A stretch of 64,000 bases of DNA from assembly GCA_949297365.1 (NCBI GenBank), contig CASFSL010000021.1:1-64000 (forward strand). The letters run 5' to 3'. Below the pieces are notes generated by a model that worked only from the letters and a program-made list of their open reading frames with translations, had not been told where the DNA came from and searched no databases. The stretch comes from an uncultured Bacteroidales bacterium (GTDB lineage: Bacteria; Bacteroidota; Bacteroidia; Bacteroidales; UBA932). The translations under genes were made by a program, and so were the position numbers. Numbering within the stretch: position 1 is the stretch's first letter; each line of letters starts with the position of its first letter. Positions 61,460 to 64,000 of the stretch are shown here, piece after piece.

Positions 61460-63187
61460 CTAATTGTATTTGGCCAGAAATTCGTGGATGGAGATACCGC
61501 TGTCAGTGAGTCCGAGTTTGCCCCGCAGGCGGGTTCTGGCCATATTGATGCTCTTGGGCGACTGACGTGTAATCTCGGATATCTCCTTTGTCGTAAGGTT
61601 CATGTTCAGCAGCGAGCACAACCGCCTCTCGTTTATGGTCAGGTTGGGGAAGTCCTTGATGAGCGCGTTGTAGAAGTCGGAGTTGAATTCGGGTATATAC
61701 TGGCTGAGCTCTTTCCACTGCTTTTCGTCCTTGGTGCTGGAAAGTTCGTTGCAGATATCCTGAATCCTGTTGCGGACAGCCTGCTCTTTTATCCCGGAGC
61801 ACAGTTTTTTGAGTTTGTCCACTATGCCCTTCGCCATCTGCTCCATCTGGTAGTTCTGCATCTTCTTCAACTCCAGCATTTCGGTCTTTGAGCGCAGCTC
61901 CCGTTCGTTCTTCTTGATCTGCTCGGATTTCCTGTAGTAGTATATGTAGATGACGAGAGCCGTGACAAGGACTATGAATATCGCTGTCAGGGTTAGTGTT
62001 CTCCACTTGTTCTGCTGTCTGAGCAGATTCTCCCTGTCGTGCTGCAGGATAATGTCGTTCTGTGCCCGGAAAAGTTCCAGGAACACATCATTCCTGTCAG
62101 CGCTGTTCTCTATGCCGTAATAGTTCCTCAGTGCCTTGTAGGCTTTGTCCGTATCGCCGCTCATGCTGTAGACGTTCTCCAGCAGCAGGTAGCACTGCAT
62201 CCGTTTCCTGTCGAACTCTCCCTGTTCATAGTATGTTATGGCTTTCTCAATGAGGATTGCCGCCGAGTCGTATTGTCCCTTGAGGCGGTACAGGTTGCCG
62301 CGCGACAGGTTGTAGTTGGCTTTCAGTTCTATGTTGTTGAGCAGCGGCCGTATTCTGCTGAAATACTGTTCGGCCTCCTCGTATTTGCCCTGAGCGACAG
62401 ATATGCCGATAAGATTCTGAAGTACTGTACACAACCGGGCAGTATCCTTCAGGTTGCGGCAGAGCTCCAGGGACTCGGCGATAAGGGTCTCGGATTTGAC
62501 GGAATCACTCATGGCGTGCTCAAACGCAGCGGAGTTGTTCAGTGCCAGTACCATTCTCAGGCTGTCGTTCAGTTCGCTGGCGTTTTCCGCATATTTGCTG
62601 AAGCAGGCCTTGGACTTTTCGTAGTCCTTGCAGATGTGGTACAGGATACCCATGATGTTGTAGCATTCGGCTCGTCCGACCTTGTCTCCGAGCGCGGTGT
62701 AATCGTCCAGGGCATCGTAGATGTATTTCAGCGCATTGTGGTACAGGCCCTTTTTGTAGTAAAGTCTGGCCAGGCAGTACTTCGTGTCGGCAATCTTGTC
62801 CAGACTGTCCAGTGCGGTGTATATTCTGAGGGACTGTTCGCGGTAGTGTATAGCCTTGGAAAACAGAAACTTCTCGTTCTCATACCAGTCAGCCAGCTCC
62901 GTGTTCATCACGGCCAGGGCAGTGTTTGCGGCAGCAGAATCAAGCCCCGAGAGGAATATCCCGGCGCATCTCATCTTCTTACTGTAGTCATCCTCATTGC
63001 AGTACAGGGAATAGATCGTCATATCGGCCCCCTTGATTGCGGACAACTGCTCCCGTATGCCGTCTTCCCCATCTTCCTTAGAAACTGCGGACGGTGCTGC
63101 CACGGCCTCCAGCAGGACCAGCAGGGCTGTGATCAGGATATATCGGTGCAACTTCATGGTCATATCATAAGTGTCCGGCATTTGCAT
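61460..63187 (-). CDS. TPR-repeat membrane regulator with LuxR-like HTH
   Basis: 575 residues: N-terminal signal/anchor, a periplasmic array of TPR repeats (about 60-370, e.g. KYCLARLYYKKGLYHNALKYIYDAL, AECYNIMGILYHICKDYEKSKACF), a membrane helix (about 398-418, LTLTAIFIVLVTALVIYIYY), a coiled coil (about 422-455) and a C-terminal HTH (about 515-575, LTINERRLCSLLNMNLTTKEI..ISRQSPKSINMARTRLRGKLG-like). This single-protein sensor type is common next to surface-protein genes in Bacteroidales and probably controls the lipoprotein pair downstream. A TAACTTTG box precedes the start by 13 bases. Confidence 0.8.
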   Translation of the reverse strand: MQMPDTYDMTMKLHRYILITALLVLLEAVAAPSAVSKEDGEDGIREQLSAIKGADMTIYSLYCNEDDYSKKMRCAGIFLSGLDSAAANTALAVMNTELADWYENEKFLFSKAIHYREQSLRIYTALDSLDKIADTKYCLARLYYKKGLYHNALKYIYDALDDYTALGDKVGRAECYNIMGILYHICKDYEKSKACFSKYAENASELNDSLRMVLALNNSAAFEHAMSDSVKSETLIAESLELCRNLKDTARLCTVLQNLIGISVAQGKYEEAEQYFSRIRPLLNNIELKANYNLSRGNLYRLKGQYDSAAILIEKAITYYEQGEFDRKRMQCYLLLENVYSMSGDTDKAYKALRNYYGIENSADRNDVFLELFRAQNDIILQHDRENLLRQQNKWRTLTLTAIFIVLVTALVIYIYYYRKSEQIKKNERELRSKTEMLELKKMQNYQMEQMAKGIVDKLKKLCSGIKEQAVRNRIQDICNELSSTKDEKQWKELSQYIPEFNSDFYNALIKDFPNLTINERRLCSLLNMNLTTKEISEITRQSPKSINMARTRLRGKLGLTDSGISIHEFLAKYN

Positions 63188-63200
63188 TTCTCCAGAGCCG

Positions 63201-63208
63201 CAAAGTTA
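63201..63208 (-). promoter_or_regulatory. -7 box TAACTTTG of the TPR regulator gene
   Basis: Minus-strand TAnnTTTG box 13 bases before the ATG at 63187. Confidence 0.65.
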
Positions 63209-63291
63209 TAATAAAATATGTTTGCCGAAACAAAAAGGGCGGGCCCGCCGAAACGGTTCCGCCCTATCCTGTCTCCTTATGTGTCAAAACG

Positions 63292-63768
63292 TCATTCGTA
63301 CTGGGCGAGGATACCCTTGATCTGCTTGGGTTCCAGACGGCCGTAGACCTTCTCGTCCACCAGCATCACGGGTGCCAGACCGCAGGCACCCACGCAGCGC
63401 AGGCACTCCAGGGAGAACTTCCCGTCGGGGGTGACTCCGCCAACGTCGATCTTGAGCTCTTTCTTGAGCTCTTCCAGTACGCTCTCGGCTCCACGCACAT
63501 AGCAGGCCGTACCCATACATACCGAGATGGAGTGGCGGCCCTTGGGCTGCATGGTGAAGAAGGAGTAGAATGTAACGACTCCATAGACCTTGGCCACGGG
63601 AATGTGCAGATTGCGGGCAATCTCGCGCTGCACCTCCTCCGGCAGATAACCGAAGTGACCCTGGCACTTATGCAGGACGTTGATCAGCTCGCCGGGAGCG
63701 TTGCCGAACTCCGCGCAGATCTCGGCGATCTTGTCCTTCTGACATTTGTTCAATTCTATCTTATCCAT
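63292..63768 (-). CDS. NuoE-like [2Fe-2S] subunit of a hydrogenase complex
   Basis: 158 residues, thioredoxin-like ferredoxin of the NuoE/HndA/HydC family: N-terminal helical part (LINVLHKCQGHFGYLPEEVQ) and four iron-sulfur cysteines in SVCMGTACYVRG and LRCVGACGLAPV. Such subunits pass electrons between NAD(H) and the hydrogenase. It starts 18 bases after the hydrogenase gene stop, so they share an operon. No NuoF-like gene follows in this window; it may lie upstream of the window edge. Confidence 0.92.
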   Translation of the reverse strand: MDKIELNKCQKDKIAEICAEFGNAPGELINVLHKCQGHFGYLPEEVQREIARNLHIPVAKVYGVVTFYSFFTMQPKGRHSISVCMGTACYVRGAESVLEELKKELKIDVGGVTPDGKFSLECLRCVGACGLAPVMLVDEKVYGRLEPKQIKGILAQYE

Positions 63769-63786
63769 ATATTGCTCTCCTTCTTG

Positions 63787-64000
63787 TTAATCGTGTTTGT
63801 CGAAATAATGTGTATGCAGCAGATGATGCGCCTTCTCGCTCATAGGATGACCGAGGAACTCCTCGTACAGCCTGATGATGTAGGGATTCTCGTGCGACTT
63901 GCGGATCTTCTTGCCGGCATCCTCGCGGTAGATGGCGTCCATGCGTGCCTTGATGACACTGCTGTCTCCATGGTGGAAAGGCTGACCGGCACCTCCGATA
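63787..64000 (-). CDS. [FeFe] hydrogenase, C-terminal fragment (gene continues beyond window)
   Basis: The reverse strand from the window edge reads about 70 codons to a TAA at 63787-63789. The visible part (IGGAGQPFHH, ARMDAIYREDAGKKIRKSHENP, YEEFLGHPMSEKAHHLLHTHY) is the last stretch of the H-cluster domain and the iron-hydrogenase small-subunit domain. The Cys ligand of the H-cluster just before GGAGQP lies beyond the window. Evolves or consumes hydrogen, typical of a fermentative gut anaerobe. Followed by the NuoE-like gene. Confidence 0.88.
   Translation of the reverse strand, partial: IGGAGQPFHHGDSSVIKARMDAIYREDAGKKIRKSHENPYIIRLYEEFLGHPMSEKAHHLLHTHYFDKHD

Noticed and set aside
62039-63211. 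390-codon plus-strand frame opposite the TPR regulator
   Set aside because: Shadow of the TPR gene; repeats reflect the TPR codons.

Overview
The window looks like a chromosomal piece of a Bacteroidales bacterium, probably a gut commensal; the genus cannot be fixed from the sequence alone. Reasons: many starts are preceded by the Bacteroidota promoter -7 box TAnnTTTG, often only a few bases before the ATG; and the gene content is typical (putative porin, BACON-type and other SCxxE lipoproteins, FimB/Mfa2-like and DUF6562/DUF3575 surface proteins, 6-bladed beta-propeller lipoprotein, DUF4293, [FeFe] hydrogenase).

Layout. 1-10.6 kb: housekeeping genes (malic enzyme-phosphotransacetylase fusion, tRNA-Arg, rplS, dnaJ-grpE, two secreted proteins, class II aldolase, gmk-nadD) and an Rpn-type nuclease. 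10.8-24.1 kb: an accessory island almost wholly on the minus strand. It starts with two tandem structured RNA/attenuator units (23.46-23.98 kb), then a tightly packed operon: MORN-repeat membrane lipoprotein, coiled-coil protein, membrane protein, 82-residue candidate precursor peptide directly abutting an ATP-grasp peptide maturase, a 48-residue peptide, an HTH-like lipoprotein, a small membrane protein and two more coiled-coil proteins. A second promoter then serves a protein of four YbjN-like repeats, a uracil-DNA-glycosylase-fold protein, and an HExxH metallopeptidase followed by its catalytically dead paralogue. The island ends at an internally deleted FtsK remnant and a 181-bp inverted-repeat element. 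24.1-26.9 kb: a membrane-anchored regulator and a group II intron inserted just behind the dnaK terminator.

26.9-38.5 kb: dnaK, panB, an RluA-type pseudouridine synthase, a lytic transglycosylase, a porin, an amino-sugar kinase fused to a RapZ C-domain with a MurU-like nucleotidyltransferase (cell-wall sugar recycling), a LolC/E-type permease, and tRNA-Gly whose 3' end is duplicated. 38.5-47.4 kb: beta-propeller lipoprotein, YeiH transporter and LysR regulator separated by a second 180-bp inverted-repeat element, a NapH-like polyferredoxin, ettA, a SirB1-like protein and a nucleoside phosphorylase. 47.5-63.2 kb: surface lipoproteins in paralogous pairs, a fimbria-like cluster, prfA, and a TPR/HTH membrane regulator. 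The window ends in a hydrogenase operon ([FeFe] hydrogenase C-terminus, then a NuoE-like subunit).

The strongest candidate for an undescribed system is the 11.7-24.0 kb island: a putative graspetide-type (ATP-grasp-modified) peptide made next to membrane/coiled-coil scaffolds and controlled by a duplicated RNA switch.
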